Assembly (NCBI GenBank): GCA_023391535.1
Contig: JAEWAU010000125.1
Location: 1-42,604 of the forward strand
Direction of reading: 5' to 3'
Origin: Bacillota bacterium
Lineage (GTDB): Bacteria > Bacillota > Clostridia > Oscillospirales > Ethanoligenentaceae
Length of the DNA: 42,604 nt
Part shown: piece after piece, positions 23,109 to 29,860 of the stretch
How the letters are laid out: every line of letters starts with the position of its first letter
How positions within the stretch are numbered: position 1 is the stretch's first letter
Notes under the pieces: generated by a model
The model's input: only the letters and a program-made list of their open reading frames with translations
What the model was told of the DNA's origin: nothing
Databases searched by the model: none
Position numbers and translations under genes: made by a program

Positions 23109-23840
23109 ATGGAATACGGCAATCTGGGCGACCTTACAATTTCCGGCTCCGGCAGCGCGGGAGGCGGCAGCTTCCGGCGCGTATCCATCAGCGGCTCCGG
23201 CTCGGTGCGGGGCGACGTGGCCTGCGCCTCCTGCAAGGTGAGCGGCAGCGCGCGCATCGACGGCGCACTCAAGGCGGAGGAGGGCAAAATCTCCGGCTCG
23301 GCGCACATCACGGGCGACGCGGAAATCGGCGCGCTTTCGGTGAGCGGCAGCGCGCACATCGACGGAAACGTGCGCTCCGGGCCGCTGCATGTGAGCGGCA
23401 GCACGCGCATCGGCGGCAGCATGGACGCCGGAGAGGCGCACATTTCCGGCGAGCTTTCCACGGGCGGCGGCTGCAGTGCCGAAACCTTCCGCGCCAGCGG
23501 CGTGGTGCGCATCGGCGGGCTGCTCAACGCGGATACCGTGGAGCTGCATCTGCATTCCCACGGCAGCAGCGCAAAGGAGATCGGCGGCGGGCGGATTCTG
23601 GTGGAGCACGGCGAGCCTTCCTTCATCGGCTCCCTCTTCGCGGGCTTCACGGGGCGCGGGCCCCTGCTCACAACGGACGTGGTGGAAGGCGACGACATCG
23701 CGCTCGAAGGCACGAAGGCCAACGTGGTGCGCGGCCGGCGCGTCGCCATCGGCGAAGGCTGCGAGATCGGCCTGGTGGAATACGGCGAGAGCTTTACCCG
23801 CGACGACGGCGCCCTGGTGCGCGAAAGCAAAAAGCTCTGA
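23109..23840 (+). CDS. Polymer-forming bactofilin-like protein (YhbE/YhbF type)
   Basis: Protein of 243 aa built from repeating beta-strand turns: SGSGSAGGGSFRRVSISGSG, VRGDVACASCKVSGSARIDG, KISGSAHITGDAEIGALSVS and so on, about eight rungs of a right-handed beta-helix in residues 8-140, typical of DUF583/bactofilin filaments. The C-terminal part (about 140-243) has more beta repeats ending LVRESKKL. There is no signal peptide, so it is cytoplasmic or membrane-associated. ATG 23109 follows GAGAGG at slightly long spacing. Its place after the YhbD-like gene mirrors the Bacillus yhbDEF operon. Filament formation is known for bactofilins; the exact role in Firmicutes is not. Confidence 0.85.
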   Translation: MEYGNLGDLTISGSGSAGGGSFRRVSISGSGSVRGDVACASCKVSGSARIDGALKAEEGKISGSAHITGDAEIGALSVSGSAHIDGNVRSGPLHVSGSTRIGGSMDAGEAHISGELSTGGGCSAETFRASGVVRIGGLLNADTVELHLHSHGSSAKEIGGGRILVEHGEPSFIGSLFAGFTGRGPLLTTDVVEGDDIALEGTKANVVRGRRVAIGEGCEIGLVEYGESFTRDDGALVRESKKL

Positions 23841-23889
23841 TTTCCCTCCGCCGGCTGCAGCTCTTATCTTCAGGAAAGGTCGGATTCCC

Positions 23890-25122
23890 ATTTCCAATCA
23901 GCCGCAAAGCCTGTGGACCAAAAATTTCACCATCCTCACCATCGGCACCGTCGTCAATCTGCTCGGTACGGCGGTAAGCAATTTCGCCCTGAGCATCATG
24001 GTGCTGGATTACACCCGTTCGGTATTCCTCTACGCGCTGTTCATGGTGGCATATTTCCTGCCGCAGGTGCTCATGCCCCTGCTGGCCGGGCCGCTGCTCG
24101 ACCGTTTCTCGCGCCGCAAGGCCATCTACACGCTGGATTTCTTTTCGGCGGCGATGTATACAGCCGTCTTCGCCGTAATCGCCACGCATTCGTTCAACTA
24201 CCCGCTGCTGCTGGGCATGGCGGTGCTGGCCGGCGTGGTGGACAGCACCTATCAGGTGGCCTACGACAGCTTCTTTCCCTGCCTCATTTCGGAAGGCTGC
24301 ATGAGCCGCGCCTATTCCATCGCGAGCGTCATTCCCTCGCTTTCGGCCGTGATGGTGCCGGTGGCGGCCTGGGCCTACAAGCTCATCGGCCTCGCGCCCA
24401 TCTTCGCCTTCAACGCGGCCACCTTCCTCATCGCGGCCGTGCTCGAAACGCAGATCCGCGCCGACGAAAGCCACATCCGCCCGGGCGGGGAGCAGAATCT
24501 CGCGCGCTTTCAACACGATTTCCGCGAGGGCGTGGAATATCTGCGCTCCGAGCGCGGGCTTTCCACCATCACGCTCTATTTTGCGGTGAACGCCCTGCTT
24601 TCCGGCGGCGTGGGCACGCTGCTCCTGCCCTATTTCAAAAAAGCGCCGGGGCTCGGCTATTTTCTCTACACCTGCGTAACGGGCTGCATGGTGGCGGGGC
24701 GTCTTCTGGGCGGCGTCGCGCATTATCTCCGGAAGCTCCCGGCGCGCTACAAGTTCCGCATCGCGCTCGGGGTCTATTTCACCGACACCCTCGTGGAAGG
24801 CTCCCTCCTCTACTTCCCCGTGCCCGCCATGATGGCTCTGAGCCTCTGCGACGGCTCGCTCTGCGTCACGTCCTACAACATCCGCATCGCCGCCACGCAG
24901 AACTACATTCCCGATGAGAAACGTGCGCGCTTCAACGGCGTATTCCTTATGGCCACCACCGGAGGGATGCTCTTCGGGCAGCTCCTCGCCGGCCTGCTCG
25001 GCCAGTTTCTGCCCATCCGCGCCGTCGTAACCGGGCTCATGGCCTGCAACCTGCTCGCCATTCTCCTCATCATGGTGCGCAACCGCCGCTTCGTGCAGCC
25101 CATCTACAACAAAGACCTCTAG
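23890..25122 (+). CDS. MFS transporter with apparent ATT start
   Basis: Permease of about 410 aa with 12 helices: SLWTKNFTILTIGTVVNLLG as helix 1, the helix 2-3 loop LLDRFSRRKAIYT (the DRxxRR motif), and a second half beginning near FREGVEYLRSERGLSTITLY. It resembles MFS proteins annotated as macrolide-efflux-type, but the substrate is not readable. No ATG, GTG or TTG occurs at the beginning: homology starts just after ATT 23890 (ISNQPQSLW), with AGGAAAGG at 23872-23879, 10 nt upstream. The first in-frame ATG is more than 35 codons later, inside helix 1-2. So ATT (or CTG) is the likely initiator, unless a base is miscalled. The stop TAG is followed directly by the 65-bp repeat array. Confidence 0.85.
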   Translation: MSNQPQSLWTKNFTILTIGTVVNLLGTAVSNFALSIMVLDYTRSVFLYALFMVAYFLPQVLMPLLAGPLLDRFSRRKAIYTLDFFSAAMYTAVFAVIATHSFNYPLLLGMAVLAGVVDSTYQVAYDSFFPCLISEGCMSRAYSIASVIPSLSAVMVPVAAWAYKLIGLAPIFAFNAATFLIAAVLETQIRADESHIRPGGEQNLARFQHDFREGVEYLRSERGLSTITLYFAVNALLSGGVGTLLLPYFKKAPGLGYFLYTCVTGCMVAGRLLGGVAHYLRKLPARYKFRIALGVYFTDTLVEGSLLYFPVPAMMALSLCDGSLCVTSYNIRIAATQNYIPDEKRARFNGVFLMATTGGMLFGQLLAGLLGQFLPIRAVVTGLMACNLLAILLIMVRNRRFVQPIYNKDL

Positions 25123-25352
25123 CGGCTCGCGCCGCGGCAGTTCGAATGGGGCAGGGTGCGGATTTATGCCCGGTCCCCCCCGCACGGCGGCTCGCGCCGC
25201 AGCGGTCCGAGTGGGGACGGGTGCGGATTTATGCCCGGTCCCCCGCGCACGGCGGCTCGCGCAGCGGCGGTCCGAGTGGGGACGGGTGCGGATTTATATC
25301 CGGTTCCCCGCGCACGGCGGCTCGCGCAGCGGCAGTTCGAGGTGATTCGCGG
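25123..25352 (+). repeat. Tandem 65-bp repeat array (copies A1-A4)
   Basis: Units start at 25123, 25188 and 25253, each exactly 65 bp, plus a partial one at 25318. Shared order: CGGCTCGCGCCGC head, CAG/GGTTCGAATGGGG or GTCCGAGTGGGG, GGGTGCGGATTTAT, CCGGT, CCCCGCGCACGG tail. The array begins at the base after the MFS stop codon. The head forms GCGGC-TCGC-GCCGC, and A2 can pair GGGGAC with GTCCCC. Confidence 0.93.
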
Positions 25353-25358
25353 TAAGAT

Positions 25359-25395
25359 AAAACGCCTGCGGGTAAAGCCCGCAGGCGTTTTTTTT
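25359..25395 (+). terminator. Strong terminator
   Basis: CGCCTGCGGG (25363-25372) pairs with CCCGCAGGCG (25378-25387) over TAAAG, followed by eight T; AAAA on the other side makes it usable from the minus strand too. It ends the MFS unit after the repeats and may also serve GlsB. Confidence 0.95.
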
Positions 25396-25432
25396 GCCGC
25401 ACGAACGGGGCGCACCGGCGCGCCGCCCGCTT

Positions 25433-25687
25433 TTATTTTTTGCCTTTGATCAGGTTTGCCAGCCACAGCAGGACCACGGAGCCGATCACGGCCACCAGCA
25501 GGCTCCACAGGTTGAAACCGGTGATTCCCTTGCCGCCGATGATGTTGACGAGAAAACCGCCGATCAGCGCGCCGGCGATGCCCACCGCGATATTGGCCAC
25601 CGCGCCCATTTGGGCGTTCTTCCCCGTGATGATGCTGGCGATCCATCCGGCCAGCGCGCCCAGAATAAGCCAGGCGAGGATGCCCAC
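25433..25687 (-). CDS. GlsB/YeaQ/YmgE-family membrane protein
   Basis: Small membrane protein of 84 aa with three helices and the family pattern GILAWLILGALAGWIASIIT, then GKNAQMGAVANIAVGIAGAL, IGGFL and a final hydrophobic segment ending LANLIKGKK. GTG 25687 is the start: AAGGAGGAG is 6 nt upstream, and codons before it are spurious. The family (transglycosylase-associated protein, PF04226) is stress-induced in several Firmicutes and often accompanies Asp23/Gls24 proteins, none of which is near here. It is monocistronic, converging with the MFS gene, with the shared terminator at 25359-25395 between them. Confidence 0.93.
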   Translation of the reverse strand: MGILAWLILGALAGWIASIITGKNAQMGAVANIAVGIAGALIGGFLVNIIGGKGITGFNLWSLLVAVIGSVVLLWLANLIKGKK

Positions 25688-26029
25688 GGACTCTCCTCCT
25701 TTCGGGCGGCCGCCCCGCGAAGGGCCGCCGCTTGGAAAAGTGCCCTCCGCACGGCGCCCGCGCGCCGCGGGCCATCCCGTTCGGAAGGCGGGAAGATGAA
25801 TCCGATTCATTTTCCCTGTCCGATAGCATTCCCCGTTTGGCCGCTGTCAATCCGGCTCGCGCCGGGGTAATTCGAATGGCGCCGTGTGTAAATTTATAAA
25901 TTTCACCCCGCACACGGCGGCTTGCGCCGCGGCAATCCGGATGGCGCCTGAGGCAAAATGATACTCGATTCCCCGCGTACGGTTTCCCGGCGCGGAAATT
26001 AAATTACCGGAACCTGCGCGCCCGCCCCG
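25688..26029. other. Intergenic gap with 65-bp repeats
   Basis: No gene is visible. The left part is the upstream region of GlsB on the minus strand; 25853-25982 holds two 65-bp repeat copies, downstream of fabH. The rest shows nothing I can name. Confidence 0.6.
25853..25982 (+). repeat. 65-bp repeat, tandem pair (copies B1-B2)
   Basis: Two units, 25853-25917 and 25918-25982, each exactly 65 bp: heads CGGCTCGCGCCGGGGTAATT and CGGCTTGCGCCGCGGCAAT, tails CCCCGCACACGG and CCCCGCGTACGG. The middle is AT-rich and diverged. In B1, CCGTGTG pairs with CACACGG, a different pairing from that in array A. Confidence 0.88.
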
Positions 26030-27016
26030 TTACCATTCCAGAAGGGCGGCGCCGTAGTTGAAGCCGCCGCCGAAGCCGGCGAAGACGATTTTATCGCCGG
26101 GGGAAAGCTTTCCGGCGCGGGCCAGCTCGTCGAGCGCGATGGGCATGGTTGCGCTGGAGGTGTTGCCGTATTTGTCGATATCCACCACCATTTTATCCAT
26201 GGAAACGCCGAGATGCTCGGCCGCCGTCTGGATGATGCGCAGATTCGCCTGGTGCGGCACGATGTAGCGAAGCTCATCGAGCCCCACGCCCGTTCCCTCG
26301 AGCACGGCGCGGATGGCCCCGGGCAGCGCGCGCGTGGCGAATTTGTAGGTTTCGCGCCCGCCCATGTGCAGCCGCCCCGGCGCAAGCTCCGCGAACAGCG
26401 TGCGCGCGTCCTCATTGAGGAAGGGGCTTTTCGGCGGCAGGGCCGGGCAGGCCAGCACGCCTTCGAAATCCGCCTCCGAGAAGTTCGCCACGTTCCGGAT
26501 GCCGCGCTCGTCGGGCGCCAGAACGGCCGCGCCGGCTCCATCCCCGAACAGCACGCAGGTGGAACGGTCGCTGAAATCCAGGGTTTTGGAAAGCTGTTCG
26601 GACGAAACGATCAGCGCCTTGCCCACCCGGCCGGAGCGCAGGAACTGCCAGACGATATCGAGCGCCGTGACGAAGCCGTTGCAGGCGGCGGCCACATCGA
26701 AGCAGAAGGCGTTCGAAGCCCCGAGCTTTGCCTGCACGAGGTTCGAAAGGCCGGGATAGTAATAATCGGGCGTGATGGTGGTGCCGACGATCAGCGCAAG
26801 CTCGCCGGGCTCCGTTCCCGCCGCCTCCAGCGCGCGCCGCGCGGCATGAAGCCCCATCTCCCAGTTCTCCATGCCCTGGCTGAAATGGCGCTCCCGGATG
26901 CCCGTGCGTGTGGAAATCCATTCGTCGCTGGTATCCATCATTTTTTCAAAATCGGTGTTTTTTACGACCATCTCGGGGAGATACGACCCCGTTCCGATGA
27001 TGCGGGCGGTAGGCAC
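26030..27016 (-). CDS. fabH: Beta-ketoacyl-ACP synthase III
   Basis: KAS III of 328 aa (EC 2.3.1.180), normal length, that condenses acetyl-CoA or branched acyl-CoA with malonyl-ACP to start fatty acid synthesis. The triad is visible: Cys112 in DVAAACNGF, His255 in IVPHQANLR, and Asn285 in DKYGNTSSATMP. DTSDEWISTRTGI near residue 30 is the FabH signature, and the C-terminal GFGGGFNYGAALLEW is typical. GTG 27016 follows AAGGAGGGG at 6 nt. It stands alone rather than in a fab cluster, divergent from ddl across a 359-bp region. Two 65-bp repeat copies follow its stop. A secondary-metabolite KAS III is unlikely given the match to housekeeping motifs. Confidence 0.95.
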   Translation of the reverse strand: MPTARIIGTGSYLPEMVVKNTDFEKMMDTSDEWISTRTGIRERHFSQGMENWEMGLHAARRALEAAGTEPGELALIVGTTITPDYYYPGLSNLVQAKLGASNAFCFDVAAACNGFVTALDIVWQFLRSGRVGKALIVSSEQLSKTLDFSDRSTCVLFGDGAGAAVLAPDERGIRNVANFSEADFEGVLACPALPPKSPFLNEDARTLFAELAPGRLHMGGRETYKFATRALPGAIRAVLEGTGVGLDELRYIVPHQANLRIIQTAAEHLGVSMDKMVVDIDKYGNTSSATMPIALDELARAGKLSPGDKIVFAGFGGGFNYGAALLEW

Positions 27017-27161
27017 AGAAAACCCCTCCTTTTTCCGGCGTCTGCGCGCGCGGCCCCGAAAAGCCGGCGTTTTGAAGCGGACGCCGTTCTTATTATAACA
27101 AAACGGCGCGCGCGCCGCAATTCCGGCGCTTCCCGCCGCCCGTTTTTTTGCCGCAAAAGCG

Positions 27162-27190
27162 TTGCGGCGGCGGGCGCGATGTGTTACTAT
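27162..27190 (+). promoter_or_regulatory. Probable ddl promoter
   Basis: TTGCGG (27162-27167), 17-bp spacer, TACTAT (27185-27190). Transcription from here would include the tandem repeats at 27235-27351 in the ddl leader. Confidence 0.6.
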
Positions 27191-27234
27191 TATGGTACGT
27201 ATCCGCGCGCGCGGCCCTGCCGCGCCGCGCGGAG

Positions 27235-27351
27235 AATTTTTCTTTCCCGGGGCGGAACAAAGCGAGCGCCGCGGGGTACCGGGAAGTAACGAAATTTTTT
27301 CTTTTCCCGGGGCAAATCAAAGCAAACCCGCGGAGGTACCGGGAATCTGCG
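27235..27351 (+). repeat. Tandem imperfect ~59-bp repeats in ddl leader
   Basis: Copy 1 (27235-27291) and copy 2 (27293-27351) share AATTTTTTCTTTTCCCGGGG, then an A/C-rich A-CAAAGC core, CCGCGG, and GGTACCGGGAA. In each copy TTCCCGG can pair with CCGGGAA to form a stem around a GC-rich loop. They end 10 nt before the ddl ribosome site (GGGAGG, 27361). Confidence 0.8.
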
Positions 27352-27375
27352 GGAATGAATGGGAGGATTCGTGCC

Positions 27376-28440
27376 ATGCCCAAACAAACGGTTGCCGTGC
27401 TGTTCGGCGGCGCTTCCTCGGAGCACGAGGTTTCGCTGGTTTCGGCGCAGTCGGTTATTGAAAATATTCCAAAAGAAACGTTCGAGCTGCTGCTCGTGGG
27501 AATTACCAAAGAGGGCCGCTGGTTCCTTTACGGCGGGCCGACGGAGGCTTTGCCGGACGGCTCCTGGGAGCGCGACCCCGGCAATCTGCCCGCCTGCATC
27601 GTGCCGGATTCTTCCGTGCACGGCCTTGCCGTGACGCAGCGTGACGGCTCCGTGCGCACGCGGCGCGTGGATATCTGCTTCCCCGTTCTGCACGGAGCGA
27701 ACGGCGAGGACGGCACCGTGCAGGGGCTCCTGCAGCTCGCGGGAATCCCGTTCGTGGGGTGCGGCTGCGCCTCCTCCGCCCTGTGCATGGATAAGATGTT
27801 TCAAAAGTGCGTGGCCGCGAGCGCAGGCATCCCGCAGGCGAAGTGGGAATACGCCTTGGTGGCGGAATACCGGAAAAACCCGGAGGCGGTGCTTTCGCGC
27901 GCGGAGCGCCTGGGGTACCCCATCTTCGTAAAGCCCGCCAACGCCGGTTCCTCGGTGGGCATCAGCAAGGCACACAGCCGCGCGGAGCTGACGCGGGCCG
28001 TGGAGGCCGCCGCGAAGCACGACCCGAAGATCCTCTTCGAGGAGGCCGTGGAGGGCCGCGAGGTGGAATGCGCGGTGCTCGGAAATTCCGAGCCGGCGGC
28101 CTCCTGCCCCGGCGAAATTCTGCCCTGCAACGAATTCTACGATTACGACGCCAAATATCTGGCCGGCAAAACCGGCCTGCGCATCCCGGCGCAGCTCCCC
28201 GCGGACGTGACGGAGCGGGTGCGCGAGACGGCCGTGAAGGCATACGTGCTCTTCGGCTGCCGCGGCATGGCGCGCATGGATTTCTTCGTGCGCAAAAGCG
28301 ACGGCGCGGTGCTGCTCAACGAGCCGAACACCATTCCGGGCTTCACCTCCATCAGCATGTACCCGAAGCTGTTCGCGGCCTCGGGCGTGCCTTACGGCGA
28401 ACTGCTCGGCCGCCTGCTCCGGCTGGCGCTGGAGCCGTAA
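27376..28440 (+). CDS. ddl: D-alanine--D-alanine ligase
   Basis: ATP-grasp ligase of 354 aa (EC 6.3.2.4) that joins two D-Ala for peptidoglycan. ATG 27376 follows GGGAGG at 9 nt; longer frames upstream cross the promoter and repeats. Motifs: AVLFGGASSEHEVSLVSA at the N-terminus, ICFPVLHGANGEDGTVQGLL, YPIFVKPANAGSSVGISKA (ATP grasp), EVECAVLGN, and the omega loop NEFYDYDAKYLAGKT, whose Tyr is the D-Ala-specific form (VanA-type D-Lac ligases differ here). ARMDFFVR and LLNEPNTIPGFTSISMYPKL bind metal and substrate. It is first in the ddl-murI-DUF1934-argS run, so two peptidoglycan precursors' enzymes are made together. Confidence 0.96.
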   Translation: MPKQTVAVLFGGASSEHEVSLVSAQSVIENIPKETFELLLVGITKEGRWFLYGGPTEALPDGSWERDPGNLPACIVPDSSVHGLAVTQRDGSVRTRRVDICFPVLHGANGEDGTVQGLLQLAGIPFVGCGCASSALCMDKMFQKCVAASAGIPQAKWEYALVAEYRKNPEAVLSRAERLGYPIFVKPANAGSSVGISKAHSRAELTRAVEAAAKHDPKILFEEAVEGREVECAVLGNSEPAASCPGEILPCNEFYDYDAKYLAGKTGLRIPAQLPADVTERVRETAVKAYVLFGCRGMARMDFFVRKSDGAVLLNEPNTIPGFTSISMYPKLFAASGVPYGELLGRLLRLALEP

Positions 28441-28441
28441 C

Positions 28442-28490
28442 GCGAATCTTCTTACGGGCTCGTAAACAAAAATCCCTGCTGAAGATTCGC
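28442..28490. other. Cruciform-type inverted repeat between ddl and murI
   Basis: GCGAATCTTC (28442-28451) pairs with GAAGATTCGC (28481-28490), and an inner TTACG/CGTAA hairpin (28452-28465) fits in the loop. There is no T tract on the plus strand, so it may be an mRNA stability or attenuating structure rather than a terminator. Confidence 0.6.
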
Positions 28491-28521
28491 AGGAGCAAAA
28501 AAATCCGCGGAGGGAATTTGC

Positions 28522-29343
28522 TTGGATAACCGTCCCATCGGCGTTTTCGATTCGGGCCTCGGCGGGCTTACCGCCGTGAAGGAGCTGGAGCGCGCGCTGC
28601 CCGGCGAGCGCATCGTCTATTTCGGGGATACCGGCCGCGTGCCCTACGGCTCGCGCGGGCGCGACACCATTGCGCGCTACGCGCTGCAGGATACGCGCTT
28701 TCTGCTCGCGCAGGACGTGAAGGCTGTTCTGGTGGCTTGCGGCACGGTAAGCTCCGTGGCGCTGCCGCAGGTGACGCGGGCCGCCGGAGTGCCCGTGCTG
28801 GGCGCCGTGGAGCCGGCCGCGCAGGCGGCCGCGCGAACCACCAGAACCGGCCGCGTGGGCGTGCTGGGCACCGCGGCCACCATCCGCAGCGGCAGCTTCG
28901 AAGCGGCGCTGCGCGCCCTTCTGCCGGAGGCGGAAATCGCGGCGCGCGCCTGCCCGCTGTTCGTGCCGCTCGTGGAAAACGGCTACTTCGCCGCCGAAAA
29001 CGAGGTGGCGAGGCTCGTGGCGCGCGATTACCTCGCCGAAATCGCCCGCTCGGGCGCGGACACGGTCATTTTGGGCTGCACGCACTACCCGCTGCTGCGC
29101 GGCGTCATCGCGCAGGCGCTTCCCGGCGCGGCGCTCATCGACGCGGGGCAGGAACTGGTGCGCGCGGCGGCCCGGCTGCTGGGGCGCGAAGGGCTGCTGG
29201 CTTCGCCCGGCGCGGAGGACGAAGGCCCGCGGGAGCGGTTTTTCGTCAGCGACACGCCCGAGGATTTCGAGCGGCTCGCGGGCATCTTTCTGGAGCACCC
29301 CGTGCGCGGAAACGTGGAGCGCGTGGAGATTGAACGGTACTGA
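28522..29343 (+). CDS. murI: Glutamate racemase
   Basis: Cofactor-independent racemase of 273 aa (EC 5.1.1.3) supplying D-Glu for peptidoglycan. TTG 28522 follows GGAGGG at 7 nt. Motifs: IGVFDSGLGGLTAVKEL, YFGDTGRVPYG, VACGTVSSV with Cys73, and ILGCTHYPLL with Cys186, the two catalytic cysteines. The first motif is usually ACNTAS; here Asn is Gly and Ala is Val. The position is substrate-facing in known structures, so this variant deserves note, though both Cys and the rest are intact. It lies 81 nt after ddl in the same direction, with a structured inverted repeat between. Confidence 0.95.
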   Translation: MDNRPIGVFDSGLGGLTAVKELERALPGERIVYFGDTGRVPYGSRGRDTIARYALQDTRFLLAQDVKAVLVACGTVSSVALPQVTRAAGVPVLGAVEPAAQAAARTTRTGRVGVLGTAATIRSGSFEAALRALLPEAEIAARACPLFVPLVENGYFAAENEVARLVARDYLAEIARSGADTVILGCTHYPLLRGVIAQALPGAALIDAGQELVRAAARLLGREGLLASPGAEDEGPRERFFVSDTPEDFERLAGIFLEHPVRGNVERVEIERY

Positions 29344-29401
29344 CGCCGAAGAAACAGGAAAAAGGCCGGCGCGTGCCGAAACGAAAGGAATTTTCCAGGT
29401 T

Positions 29402-29860
29402 ATGAACGCACTCATCCGCATCAAGGGGACGGTTCTTTCCGAAAACGCCCCGCCCGACGTGATCGAAGTGGTGACGGCGGGCTCCTATATCACGCGGGGC
29501 GGGAAACACTATATCAGTTATCTGGAAACGGACGATTCCGGGCTCGCGGGCGTAAAAACCACCGTGAAGGTGGAGGGGGAGGACACCGTGACTCTCCTGC
29601 GCAGCGGCTCGGCGGAATCCCGCCTCATCATCGCGCGCGGCAAGCGCCAGCTCTGCAGCTACGGCACCGGCTACGGCGATCTCATGGTGGGCATCTCCGG
29701 CTGCCACATCAATTCCCGTCTGGGGGAACAGGGCGGAGAGATCTCGTTCGATTACACCATCGACATCAACAGCAGCACCGTCAGCCAGAACGCGGTGACC
29801 ATTTCAGTCAGGGAGGCAGAGAAAAGGCATGCTGAATCTCATTCATACGGCCGTCAATGA
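29402..29860 (+). CDS. DUF1934 / YwiB-family protein
   Basis: Small beta-barrel protein of 152 aa (calycin-like fold in the known YwiB structure), function unknown. ATG 29402 begins the conserved part (NALIRIKGTVLSENAPPDVI, then SYITRGGKHYISYLETDDSG and TVKVEGEDTVTLLRSG); the frame extends further upstream without a site. A GTGYGDLMVGISGCHINSRL segment and final strands EISFDYTIDINSS follow. It overlaps argS by 32 nt, as expected for a pair that is conserved across Firmicutes (ywiB-argS in Bacillus). Synteny suggests some link to translation or envelope metabolism, but none is proven. Confidence 0.88.
   Translation: MNALIRIKGTVLSENAPPDVIEVVTAGSYITRGGKHYISYLETDDSGLAGVKTTVKVEGEDTVTLLRSGSAESRLIIARGKRQLCSYGTGYGDLMVGISGCHINSRLGEQGGEISFDYTIDINSSTVSQNAVTISVREAEKRHAESHSYGRQ

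Larger units (their letters stand above)
27017..27375. other. fabH-ddl divergent intergenic region
   Basis: Contains upstream signals for both genes: the ddl promoter at 27162-27190 and two tandem imperfect repeats at 27235-27351. No coding region is supported. Confidence 0.6.

Noticed and set aside
25123..25352. CRISPR array
   Set aside because: Units are contiguous 65-bp repeats with no unique spacers, no leader and no cas genes; related copies occur singly elsewhere.
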